From the NCBI GenBank assembly GCA_020746875.1, contig JAGTJL010000015.1:1612001-1676000 (forward strand): 64,000 nt of DNA, given 5' to 3'. The stretch comes from Rhexocercosporidium sp. MPI-PUGE-AT-0058 (taxonomy: Eukaryota > Ascomycota > Leotiomycetes > Helotiales). The translations under genes were made by a program, and so were the position numbers. This document shows, piece after piece, positions 47,415-58,299 of the stretch. A model generated the notes under the pieces. That model was not told where the DNA came from and made no database searches. It worked only from the letters and a program-made list of their open reading frames with translations. The stretch's first letter is position 1, and every line of letters begins with the position of its first letter.

Positions 47415-48662
47415 CGAAAGGGGGTTGACAGTGGGTCTCGACCCCTCTTATTTCTGCCGTATTATATCGCTATTTATAATATAGATTAACTACTACCCTG
47501 AAGGTCCTCCTTTCCTTAATCTAACCTTTTCTAGCCTTCGAGGCATTATATTGATAAATCTATTAATCGTTTTAATAGAAATCTCGTTTTCCTAAATATT
47601 TATTATAACTGCTTTCAAGTCCTTAATTTTCCAACTATTATAAGGATTCTTATTCCGTAACTTTTGCTTTAAAATCCTCTAAATATTCTCAATCGGATTA
47701 AGGTCTAGTGAATAAGGAGGCTATTCGATTGAGTATATATAGTATTCTAAGCGTACGGCATTACAGAATCTATAATTTTGCGGAGTATCCTTCTTTCCGT
47801 GAACCTTATTATTATCTTTTATATAAAAGAAATCCCCTGGTTACTTGAATATCTCTTTTAACAGGCCACGAAAGATTTAATTAGCATACTTCCTTTAAGT
47901 AAATCCTTTTCCTTCTTCCTCGTACGAGCAAAAGTATATCTTTGACTTGTATTCGTACTTAATTGCTGCCTACGCTATAACTAATTTATAATCCGAGTAA
48001 AACGTAAATTAAATATAATTAAGTCTTCTTCTCTCTCCTCGTTTACAAAGAACTTTCCGTTTACGAAGGATATCCGTATAAGTAATCGTTTTATCTATAA
48101 ACTTCTTTCGTCGCCAGTATTCTTGCGTTCAGTCTTAATTAGCAATAGTAAAGCTCTAGCGTTTAAGTTTATTCGCTTCTGAAATGAAAGGCTGGTAGTC
48201 AGGGACGTAATAATAATAACCGTGCCGTTTAAAGGCTCGGAAGAGTAATATTTACGCAATTAAAGTGGAATTATTCGCGGATTTATCGTAAAGAAAGAGT
48301 GCGACGATTATAATAACTTATAAACAACTTAATTATCTCTTGAACTTATTTATTAAAGACTTTCGGAAGAGCGCCGGGAGGCTTTGTTAATCGGTTAGGT
48401 TTATTAATAAAATATTGTATTAAAGAATAAGGATTTTTTAACTTGCGAGCAGCTTCCTTAATTATATAGCTTTTAGCTAAAAGGGTTTAAAATCATACAC
48501 GAATTGGAGTTTTATATATTTAAGGCATTTTAATAATATTTACTTTATATAAAGTATTAAAGGACAGTTATTAAATCTATAACAAAGGCATAGGTTCTAC
48601 GAGTTTCGATGAGTCTCACCGCCCCGCAGGTGGGGTCGAGACCCACTATCAACCCCCTTTCG
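47415..48662 (-). mobile_element. second Tc1/mariner element, RIP-mutated, 1248 bp
   Basis: Inverted ends begin CGAAAGGGGGTTGA.AGTGGG (47415 onward; right end finishing 48662) and match over about 30 bp with one visible difference. TA flanks both ends (47413-47414 and 48663-48664), a perfect target duplication. The interior is AT-rich. The minus strand carries a decayed DDE transposase: VHGKKDTPQNYRFC, then YSLDLNPIENI followed by a stop where Trp is expected, then LRNKNPYNSWKIKDLKAVII. The inverted repeats differ from those of the element at 42503, so it is a separate family. Confidence 0.88.
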
Positions 48663-48664
48663 TA

Positions 48665-50165
48665 CCAGCAGCACACGAGCAGGACAGGGGTGGCTGAGGG
48701 TAGGGGGATCAGAATAGAATATTCTTGAACAAGCTAGCATTTTCTTCAGGCATATCAATTAATATCTATAGGTAGCGGGGTGCTGTTAATGCATAAGAGG
48801 TGGTTCTTACGCTTTTCTTTGAAATACTTAAAATAAATAACAAATTATTCAGAATATATATTGGGCTAGAAGTAGAAGTTCCGCATTTAATCTCCTAGTA
48901 GTTATAAATACATACGCAACACTAACGAAAGATAATAAAACAAGACGAAATACTACTTTTTATTATAAGTCAGAAGGTTTTCGATTAATTATAATAAAAT
49001 TAGATGGATATAATAAGTTATTAAAGTATTAATTTAAAAAGAAGTTATTTATAAGTCTTAAGAAAGGTTTAATGTTTTCTTAATCGATATTTGTATATGC
49101 GCTTTATTAACGAGGACATTTTTAGGGTTCTTGCTTAGAGTTTTAATTATAAATCGACGATCGTAACTTTGTATCCCTTTAATTAATCGATTTGGGTTTC
49201 GTTTCTTAAGCGTCTTTTGCCGTTGATTATAAGGACCGACTAGTACGGTGATTTTAAATGTCCGGGTGTCGATAAAACCTTATGTTAACTAATTAGTCTT
49301 CGAGTTTATTAGCGGCCCCGAATTCTATCTCGGACTTCTTCTTTGCCTTGATTATTATTTATATTCAGTTAGAAAGCACCGAGTTATATTCGTTTAGGTG
49401 AATATTATATCCCGCTAGCTCGATTTATTCTTTATATTTAATTCCTTTAGTATAGTTAGAAAACTTTTTAAGGGTGTAGAGATGATTTAAGCCTTATATG
49501 TATTATTTGCGTAATAGGTCCGGCTAATTTTTCATACTGCCGTCCATTTTATAAACGTGGATTAAGTCCTACGTATTTTTTGTTTTTTTATAGTTATTTA
49601 CGTTAATATTATTTAACTTGAAACGAAGGTTTATAGGTACTTATCTTACTTATATAAATACGAGATTAGTGTTTAATACTTAAGCGGAAGGGTACTCGTC
49701 CGCGATCTCCTTATTATTATTTAGTATTAGAATTATTATAGTGAAGGGCGAATAAATATCGTCTACAGTCCTGTTTCGGTATTAATATTAAGAATATTTT
49801 GCTTAGAGTTAAATATTGAAATTAGTGTGTTGCGAATGCTTATATAGGGCTTAGACACCGGCGTATATGTGAGCTTTCTACTTATTGCTTTGCTTTAAAC
49901 CTCGTGGCTAGGGAATTCAGTTTAATATATAAATAGATACGATTTCGAAATACTTAATCTTTATGCGGTCTTGCTCGGCGGTATTAATTGGTGCCTAATA
50001 AGGCCTACTGGACTTTACGATTTGTTAATTAAACGTTTAAATCTAAAATCAGAGGACAAACTATTGTGATTATAATACTTATCGTTTTTAAATATATATT
50101 CGTTTACGGACGATCTTATTGATATGCTATCTGAGAAATCGCTTGTAGTATTATATTTTTTATCC
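48665..50165. repeat. AT-rich RIP-like DNA, unidentified decayed coding sequence
   Basis: The minus strand has readable but unassigned blocks (GYNIHLNEYNSVLSN and KAKKKSEIEFGAANKLED near 49300-49460), full of TAA/TAG. The decayed gene runs leftwards from about 50165. I could not place the family. Confidence 0.45.
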
Positions 50166-50677
50166 CGTGGGAAGGCTATCCATGGGGAGATAGCTTGAGG
50201 GGCAGGTGGGTTGATGTTCTCGGATCGAGCGAGGTCTTGGGCGTGATGGGAAGGTGGATGGGAAACCGGTTGAAGGATAGGCTGGTAACGAGGGACACTG
50301 GCTGGCTTCGAACGAACTTGCTGGCTTGTGATCTTTGGATCGACGAGAGGGGGTAGAATTGGTTGAGCGGTAGTCGAAGACGGCTTGAGCTTCTTGGGAC
50401 GAAGTTGCTTGTGCTTTACTATACCTTTGCTTGCGTATTCATATTATCATCCCCCTTTCGTGCATAGACCACAAATTGGCCTGACTTCGTCGTATTTTAC
50501 CTTGCGTAACCTGCCAGTGTGAGTATAGTAGTTGCTTGTATATGCAGAGAATAGGAGAGTGAGCCTGTACTTGTAAGTATTATACTTAGTCTTGACTTTT
50601 GACTTGGAGGCACGCCGTTTATTTTCTCGAGAAGTTGAAGTTTAGTAGGGACTTTAGTATAGGTCGGCTAGAAGGTT
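50166..50677 (-). other. normal-composition island next to the LTR; possible gag-like remnant
   Basis: AT-rich sequence stops abruptly at about 50165. The minus strand then encodes a Pro/Ser/Gln-rich stretch (PKKLKPSSTTAQPILPPLVD, HHAQDLARSENINPPAPQ) that continues in frame into the RIP-like part. It could be the N-terminal, unmutated part of the same decayed gene. That would be odd for RIP; a gene conversion or junction between two elements is an alternative. Confidence 0.35.
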
Positions 50678-50922
50678 TGTGGATATATAGGCGAATCAGG
50701 AAGAGGAAACGACACGTGATTTGAAGTGATTCTTGAATTGCTTAAGTTGTAATATCGAGAGCTCCGTAACTCGTTATATACACGGTTATACGCCTCTAGA
50801 AGCTTCTAAGCTACGTATTAGCTGCGTATTAGCTTGCGTAAAGCCGCGTAATAGCTTACGTATTTATATCGTATGATAGCTTAAGCGAAAGTTTAATAAA
50901 GGCACTGATTACAAATTCAACA
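50678..50922. repeat. Copia-type LTR related to the solo LTR at 61537
   Basis: Begins TGTGGATATATAGGCG and ends AATTCAACA. It shares ordered blocks with 61537-61839: AGGCGA..ATCAGGAA, ACACGTGATT, AATTGCTT, GAGAGCTC-like, TTATATACA, TCTAGAAGCTT and multiple TACGTA. Flanking 5-mers (AGGTT and CTTCA) do not match, so it is not a clean solo LTR. It may be one end of a deleted element. Confidence 0.6.
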
Positions 50923-51568
50923 CTTCAAAAAAGCTGACTCTCCGGCTGGAGGTGAAAAGGGGAACCGACGATTAGTTGAATGAACGGGTTAATGCCTGCT
51001 CGAACTACAATTTTACTGCAACGTTTCGCGTCTCAGGGTAGAAGCGGCATATACGATTTTGGTGTGGTACGTGTCTGTGCTGAGTATGCTGTTTTCTTCA
51101 CAATAACTTCCTGTTCCTGCAGGCCCCCTCTGCTTGTCGCGAATTTTGGGTGAGACATTTGATCCGCAGGTACCGAGTGTTTACTCAACGGTAATGAGTA
51201 ACGCCGCGATAATCTAACCGATATTTCGAAAAGTTCCCTGTTTAGAGTTTATGTTAAGATTACCTATTTTCTTTAACTTCGAGGTTGGCCTGTAGGGTTA
51301 TCTGCCGAACAGACTAGCGGCCGTTTCCTAGCATTGCGCTTCACCTATGTCGATTAAGAGTTCAAAAAGTATTGAAATTATTGGTGGATTTTACCTAGTC
51401 GCAATATCGTACCCATTTTGATCTAATATAACGTCAATCAAAGTGAGTTTGGCTGACCGAGGTCTCTTTTTGGAAGAGGTCTATCACAATATATGAGTAT
51501 GCTCCCTGCGTCAGGCTGTCTAAACCAGGCTCTCTAAACCAGCACTTCTGTCCAGGAGGTTTTTCGAA
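50923..51568. other. upstream region of the GH93-like gene
   Basis: About 650 bp of normal-composition DNA between the LTR and the start codon. No domain or repeat is recognised. It presumably contains the promoter of the downstream gene; a duplicated TCTAAACCAG phrase lies at 51519-51542. Confidence 0.4.
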
Positions 51569-52804
51569 ATGCTTCTCCTCGGTTTGGCCGCACTATTGGT
51601 CTCAGCTCAGGCCGCTGCATCCGTCCAGCCTTTTGGATACTTCAACAACAACACTATTTACACACCCACAGCAGCGCAGGCCATCACCTACCCACGTTAT
51701 GTGGAGCTTACTGATGGCACGATCATTCTGACGGGTTCTTTCAACCAAAATAATTCATTGGGATTCAATTCCAAGTTTTCCGCCCCGATTTTTCTTAGCG
51801 ATGATGGTGGTGCTCATTGGGAACACATCTCGGATTTGGACGATGAGCTCGTAGGAACGGGAACCATTGGTCAACCATTTCTCGCTGAACTGACCGAGGA
51901 TATTGGTGATTATAAAGCTGGGACCATCCTGTTAAGTGGCAGCCAATGGAACGATAACGGAACAAGAATCGACTTGTATGCCAGCAGAGACCGAGCGAGA
52001 TCTTGGGAATGGATCGACAAGATCGCTGAAGGCCTTCCAGGTATGTCTTTCCTACACGATTCTGTAAAATCAATGCTCACCTCAAGTAGACAAGCATATG
52101 TTTGAGACCTACCTACTGTAAGCTTTGCAACCTACCGTTCGCCAACCTGCTAACTCTTTAGGCAATACAAAGGGCAATTAGTTGTATACTACTCAGATGA
52201 ACGTGATGAGCTCCATAGCCAGAAGCTAGCCCATCAAGTAACGTCCGATCTTAAGACATGGGGTCCTGTGGTTACCGACGTTGATTCCCCGCCTCAGCGA
52301 GACAGACCAGGAATGAGTGTAGTTGCATATATCCCGCCTATCGATCAGTGGATTCTCGTCTATGAATTTCAGAACTTCAATAATTCGACGACCGCAGGTA
52401 TCTTCCCAGTCTACTATCGCCTGGCTAAATCTCCTCTCGAATTCTCGAATTCCGTTGGCAGACCCATTATAGTAAAAGACAGATTCCAACCGAATTCAAG
52501 TCCATACGTAGTCTGGAGTCCGCATGGTGGGGTAAATGGCACTATTATAGTCTCGGCCGCGAGTCACCGATCGGTGTTTACTAACTCGTTTGGTGGTACT
52601 TTTGACAAATGGGAGGAACACAGTACACCTGCAGGTGTCTCGTACGCGAGGTCGCTCCAGATCTCCATGAGCGACCCAGACAGATTGTTGATTTACGGTG
52701 GAGACACTTTTGGTCAATTCGTCGCAGAGCCAGGAACAGTCAACCACACAGCGCTTTCGGTTACTGCTATATCTCTGAATAAGACCCTTTCGAAGTTAGC
52801 ATAG
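51569..52804 (+). CDS. secreted GH93-like / BNR-Asp-box glycoside hydrolase
   Basis: Three exons: 51569-52040, a 28-nt mini-exon 52090-52117, and 52162-52804. Introns are 49 and 44 bp (GTATGT..TAG and GTAAGC..TAG). The spliced CDS is 1143 nt, or 380 aa. A signal peptide (MLLLGLAALLVSAQAAAS) precedes ITYPRYVELTDGTIILTGSF. An Asp-box, SDDGGAHW, lies at residues 77-84 and a weaker one, SRDRARSW, near 142. LVVYYSDERDELHSQKLAHQ, TSDLKTWGPVV and DRPGMSVVAYIP follow. This order matches fungal GH93 six-bladed beta-propeller proteins, whose characterised members are exo-1,5-alpha-L-arabinanases acting on plant arabinan outside the cell. Substrate is inferred from family only. It is intact and unmutated amid RIP DNA. 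The mini-exon restores YLLQYKGQ across the second intron. Confidence 0.85.
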
Positions 52805-53000
52805 GGATAAGCACGGTGAATGATGGTTCAGTAGGAAGGAACAGTGTAATAACTGCAAGTAATTTAGTGAGGCCAATCCTGGGCAAGAAACGATTTTGAC
52901 CCATAGGGGTGAGCTGCCGTCCTACTTGGAAAATTTTGCTTGTGTTACTATGCTTTCACTTTTTCCTAAAAAAACCAGATGTATCAATTCTGTGAGGGCA

Positions 53001-53067
53001 GGTGTAATGATCACTTGGTACGCTGAGGTAAATAGGCACAATAGAATAGCAGAGGGGTCTCTGGAGA
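53001..53067 (+). repeat. left copy of a direct repeat, possible LTR start
   Basis: GGTGTAATGATCACTTGGTA followed by CGCTGAGGTAAATAGGCACAAT and AGAATAGC is repeated, with mostly transition differences, at 53936-54003. The pair brackets the accessory-ORF relic. If they are LTR starts, the LTRs begin TGTAATGAT. The similarity is too short to prove it. Confidence 0.5.
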
Positions 53068-53173
53068 TTCGTGTTACAATATGGTTGCGCAACCTACTGT
53101 GGATGCGCATGCCTGAGGACAATCTCATAGCATTTACTAGTAATCAATAGATTTGTTGATACTATGCCTCAGA

Positions 53174-53686
53174 GGCTTGAAAAAGTGCGATCGTTGTGCT
53201 GAGTGCATCCGCGCTGGGGGAAATACGAAATGTGATATATGGGGTCCTTCAAAGAGTGACTAGCGCAAGCTGGAGCAGACCAAAGCGGAGCTCGCCCTTA
53301 CATATGACGAGGCTCAACGGGATCAGCAGAAGCTGATCGAGCGCTTGTCTGCCCAGCAGGCTAAGATATCCCGAATAAACAAACAAAGGGAATTGTTTCG
53401 TGCGAAAGCAGCTGAGATGCTACGTCGTGGTCTCCGTTCTCTCGATGAGCTGGAGGTTGTGGAAGAAAACGAACGTGTGGCGAAGGAACAGGCAGAGGCC
53501 GTGTCCTTGCCTGGTGCTAGTACCATCGATGCCCTGGATCCTGCTCTGACCGAGCAACTCAACAATTTCGATCCTTCCGATCTTATGTAGATAGCTTTGG
53601 GTTTTGGAGATGACCCTTCCTGGGGTTCACCTGGGTTTTTGACTGGAACCGTCGGATCAGATCCGGACAGTTCAGGTTTTGTGTAG
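53174..53686 (+). pseudogene. second copy of the retroelement accessory ORF
   Basis: One frame from LRGLKKCDRCAECIRAGG to a stop at 53684-53686, interrupted by TAG at 53261-53263 (after GPSKSD, where Trp is likely) and 53588-53590. The Cys region (CDRCAEC..TKCDIWGPS), the KAAEMLRRGLRSLDELEVVE helix and the Asp-Pro-rich tail align with the opposite-strand ORF in the Gypsy element (23308-23826). It has normal base composition and lost its first ~40 codons. The middle is strongly charged and probably coiled-coil. It sits between the direct repeat copies at 53001 and 53936. Confidence 0.75.
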
Positions 53687-53935
53687 ATTCCCATGAATTT
53701 TCCTCATCTCCGTACCCTTTTCATTTTACTAGATATTCCTATTGACCCCGCGTTTTAGTTCGGGTATTCAGTAATGTCTTAATATTATACTTGTTTGGTT
53801 TATTTTCAGGTTAGAGTTCTTTATTTGTCGCAAGGGATGTTGTCCCTAGGGCGGGTTCTAATAGTGATACGTGGAACACCGGGTGTAGTCGGGAGCCTTG
53901 TGGTAGTCGTAATCTGAAATTTATAGGTGTAATGA

Positions 53936-54003
53936 TTACTAGCACGCTAAGGTGACTATGGCACAATAGAATAGCTAAAGAAGCGCTATAGACTCGCTAG
54001 TAA
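53936..54003 (+). repeat. right copy of the direct repeat
   Basis: GGTGTAATGATTACTAGCAC, CGCTAAGGTGACTATGGCACAATAGAATAGC; partner of 53001-53067. Immediately after it the sequence becomes AT-rich. Confidence 0.5.
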
Positions 54004-57000
54004 TATTTAAATTTATATAAAAGCTAATTATTAAGAAGAGAAGATTACCTTTTCCTTTTTACTGTCTTTATAAGGGCATTAATTACGTAATTAGCGCTAA
54101 GAGCACAGATTATTATAATATCTCCCCTTTTATTTACTTTTATCTTAAAAGTAAAAATATATTATAGCCCTTAACTAGCGCTATACTAGCGATTCGCTAA
54201 CGAATTAAATTTTCTATTATTTATTTAAAAAGTAAATTCTAAAGAGAATAAAATAAGGTAAAAGATATTAATAAGAGGGGCCTAGAGCTTATTAAGTATA
54301 TAATACTTCTCCCTTTTTATAACCTTTTTTAATTAATAATAATAATTATAATAAACTATAAGTTATAACTACCCCTCGATCTTAATAATGTCGTCTTTTA
54401 ATAATTATTTAGCCGGCGGTTCCTTTAGCTATAAGCGCAAAAGTAAAATATTTAGCTTTATTACGATTAACGCTAATAATACTCCGATTAAACGCCAGCG
54501 AACCTCAGTAACTTCTTTAAAGAGGACTAATATTAACGATTAAAATAATGATAATAAGGATTTTAAGAATAACGTTTAATTTTTTTTAATAAACTTTATT
54601 TAAAGTAAAAAAAAAATACGCGTATTTAATCTTTAAATAAAGCTATTATAAATAAAAGCGACGTTCGTTAGGAGCTATACTTACGTTGCGCCGGCGAGGT
54701 CTAAAAGTTCCTCGATTTTTAATGCTTTAATAACTTTAGCTTATTTATTATAAAGTGTTTAAATTATTATAAAAAGGATAAGCCGTGTAAATTAATAAGT
54801 TAAATTTTTTCTATTTATTAATAAGGCATAAGTTAATAACTGGCGAAGTCTTAATTAAATTGAAATTACTCCTCGATAGTCTCTTTAAAATTACTTCTTA
54901 GTTTAATTTTAGTAAAATTAAGTAAGTCGATCTTAATATTATTTAGTTTATTTTTAATTAAGAAAAGCGTTACGTTAATTATTTTATTAAAGTCTTTAAC
55001 GTTAAAGCTTAAAAGTCTCCTTAAAAACTTATAATATCTTTAATTAAAGAACTCTATATTAATATTATGTCGGCAATTAACGGGCTACGCGACGCGTTAA
55101 TCTTAACTCTTTTTTAAAAATTCAAGGACTTAAAGGAAAGCAATATTAAGCTTATAGTTAAAATTTCCGGATTTTAAAAAGTAAGTAAACTTGACATTCG
55201 CTAACGAGTTCCTTATTAACCTCTAGCGAAAGACTTCCGAAAAGTCTATTTTAACTCTTTTAAAAATATTATAATTAAAAACCTTAAGGCCGGAGCTATT
55301 AAGGATAATAATTATATTAATATTATTAAGAACTTAAGTAATAAAAATAAGTCTATTATTATTACTTAAGAATAAATTTAAGGTTTTTATTTAATAATTT
55401 ATTAATAAAGGACTAGCGTTTACCCGGCGAGGTACTTTAATTTTCTAATTTTCTTAAATATTACGTTCTTATTATAACGCGAATAAATAATATAAGCTCC
55501 TTTTTCCTTTAAGTATTATTATTTAAATTGTAATATTTAATATGCCTTTAAAACTATAAAACCTTATAAATAAAAGTAAAAAGATATATAATATTATAAT
55601 ATATCTTTAGCGAGTCGTCGGCGTGGCCTTAGCGACTTTCCCTTAAACCCTTTAAAGAAATAGAAAGTTATAAACTTATTTTCGCCGACGCTTTGCCTTC
55701 CTTTTTATAGCGTTTTAACCTTTTAATAACTTAATTAGCTTTTAAAAATTAATAAGGGTTTTTATTAACTCTTAAGAATTATACGTTAAGTTAAATCCTT
55801 TTTATTTAATAAAGTATTATTTTTTGCCTTTAATCACTCGTCGATTTAAGAAAGTCTTAATAGCTTATTACTTTTTTCTATTAACGAGATTAAGTTAAAC
55901 GACTTCCGACAATTCACCGGGCCTTTATTAATACGGCTTTAATAATAATATATAAAAGACGTTATATAAACGATTATATTTAAAGAGTAATTCTAGTTTA
56001 TACGCTTGTTTTTTAATCCTTTTAATAATCTTAAAAAGTCTTAGAAATTAATAATTTAGCTTTTTATTTAAATAAACTATCTTAATATTCCTTAATAAGA
56101 GTAAGACTTATTATTTAACTTTAAATTCTATAAGGCAATAGTTTTTATTATATTATATTATTTCGTTTAGTTTTCTTTAATTCTTTATTAATTAGTTTTT
56201 AATTCCTAGCGTTTTTTAATAACCTCTTTTACTCGTTCTTTAATAGTCGATATCTCCCTTTTTATAAAATCGTCCTTAATTCCCTAGCGAAAATCTAGCG
56301 ATATACCGTACTTAGCCTTATTTAAAGTCATTTTAATAAACTTATAATAAGTGTTTATATATATAAACTTCGCTAAGAGTAAGAGATTTACTTAATTGTC
56401 TTATAAATAATAAACAAAATACCTTAGCCACGCTTTTAAAGCTTAATTTTATTACTTTATTGTGGTGTAGAAGTGGATTAAAGCACTATAAGCAGTTATA
56501 ATTAAATTAAAGTAATTAATTGTTATTTTAAAAGCTCTAAGAATTAAGAAAAGATAGTTGTTTTCTTAAAAGCGGTTTACAATAGTAAAACCTAATTAGG
56601 TCACGTATAGTACTAAGAGAGCAGCTGCCTGTGCTTATACGACACACCTCTTAAGCAATTAATAATAATAAGCTATTATTATTATGATTAATTATATTAA
56701 GCGAAAGTAAATAATAAAAAAGAATTAAGTAAATAAATTCACTTATATACGGTAATTAAGTAAATAACTTAATTATATAAACTAACGATTTTCTTATTAA
56801 ACCTAAACTTATAAACATTTAATAATATACAGATCGACTGCTCTCGATTTATTACTTAATTAATCTATTAATTAATTAATTAATTAATTAACTGCTCTCT
56901 TCGATATTATGGGTGTCTTTAAGCGCTCCGCTAAAATCGTTATAACAGAACGACGATTTGTTTATTAAAGTAAAATGAGTGGCTCGATTTTCGATTTATT

Positions 57001-57100
57001 AGTTTTGATTTATTAATCGGAGATTAACTAATTAAAGATTAATTAATTAAAGAATAACTATTAACTTATAATAAGTTAAAGTTATTATTAATAATAAAAA
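54004..57100. repeat. AT-rich RIP-like DNA, unidentified element(s)
   Basis: Very AT-rich, with stop codons in all frames. A plus-strand frame starting near 54390 (MSSFNNYLAGGSFSYKRKSK) reads through IKRQRTSVTSLKRTNI before decaying. Longer decayed coding exists on one or both strands to about 56400. A TAAT/ATTA tandem tract lies at 56867-56893. Sequence units at 56830-57010 (CTGCTCTC, CGATTTATT) recur locally. No family could be named. Confidence 0.5.
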
Positions 57101-57107
57101 GAAAGTC

Positions 57108-57390
57108 GTTGCTAAAGCACGACTATCGACTGCTCCCGTCCCCGCCTCCGTTCCTCGCCGTGTCGCTGTTACTCCCCGGGCTTTAAAGCAGCTAATAAGT
57201 GCTTATATAATAGTTTATTTAAGCTATATTAATAGCGCCTTTTAAATGAAAAGCAGCGGTTAATATTATAATACCGTTAAAAAGGGTACTCGTTGCTTCG
57301 CTTATTCGTCCGGTTATAAGTGCGTAGTTACTCCCGCTGCTGCTTAAGCTCCTTTCCTTATATATTATAATACGTTAAAAAATAAAGTTA
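57108..57390 (+). pseudogene. decayed frame next to the Copia 3' end, possible accessory ORF
   Basis: The plus strand reads KARLSTAPVPASVPRRVAVT, PRALKQLISAYIIVYLSYIN, then NTVKKGTRCFAYSSGYKCVV and TPAAA, with few stops, before fading into RIP sequence. The RC.....GYKCVV pattern recalls the Cys region of the Gypsy accessory ORF. It again lies on the strand opposite to pol, beyond the 3' end of pol. The link to the Copia element is inferred from position only. Confidence 0.4.
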
Positions 57391-58299
57391 ATAAAAAGGT
57401 AAGTCGATTTAGCTATTTCTTTTTCGCTTTTTAATTTATTATTAATTTTTTTAAAAGCTAAAATAATTAAGAATCCCGGTTTATGCCGCCCTTAAGAGTA
57501 ATAATATTAATAGAGCTATTACTACTGGCGCTACTATTAGTTTTAATAGTAGAGTTATTTTAAGAGTTATTAGTAGATTTGGAGGTAATAATAGAGATAA
57601 TAATAATAAAGAGAATAATAAGTTATTCGCTTTATTTTTAGAAAATCGAATTAATTTAATTAATTTTTTTTAAAAAAAAAAGAAGAGCTTTTAGCTGCTT
57701 TTACAGTTTATACTCGTATTATTAAAGAAAAGATTATTATTATTATAAGTGCTTTTTTTATTAAGAAGGGTAGTAAGGGAGTAGCTAATTATCTTACTGC
57801 TGCTGCTATTACTGAAGTTATTCGCGCTACTGCCGCTGCTAAGGCTATTACCGGAGCTGCTCGCGCTTATAATCCAGACTTTAGTATTTTAGCCTTTTAA
57901 GTTATATCTACTCGTGGAGTTGTTTTTACTCTTAAATAAGAAGCTTAAGTTACTCGCGTTAAGAAGCTGGTTAATATAATAATTAGTATTTTAAGCGAAT
58001 TAATTCGGGAGGTTTTAAGCCTTTTACTTTTTAATAAATAAGCTACTTTTTTGTTTTTTAAAGCTTAAGAACCTCTTACTTTTTAAGTATTCTTTTATAT
58101 TTTAAAAATTAAAGCTTACGTTTACTTTTAAATTAAAGAATTATTAAAAGTAATTAACTTTTTAAAATATAGTAATTTATATTCCCGAGCTTAATTAATC
58201 TTTAATAAAATAAAATTATAAATGGAAATTTATAAAAAAGAATTTTATAAAAGAATATATAATAATATATATAAAGCTCTTTAATTAAAAAGTAAGCTT

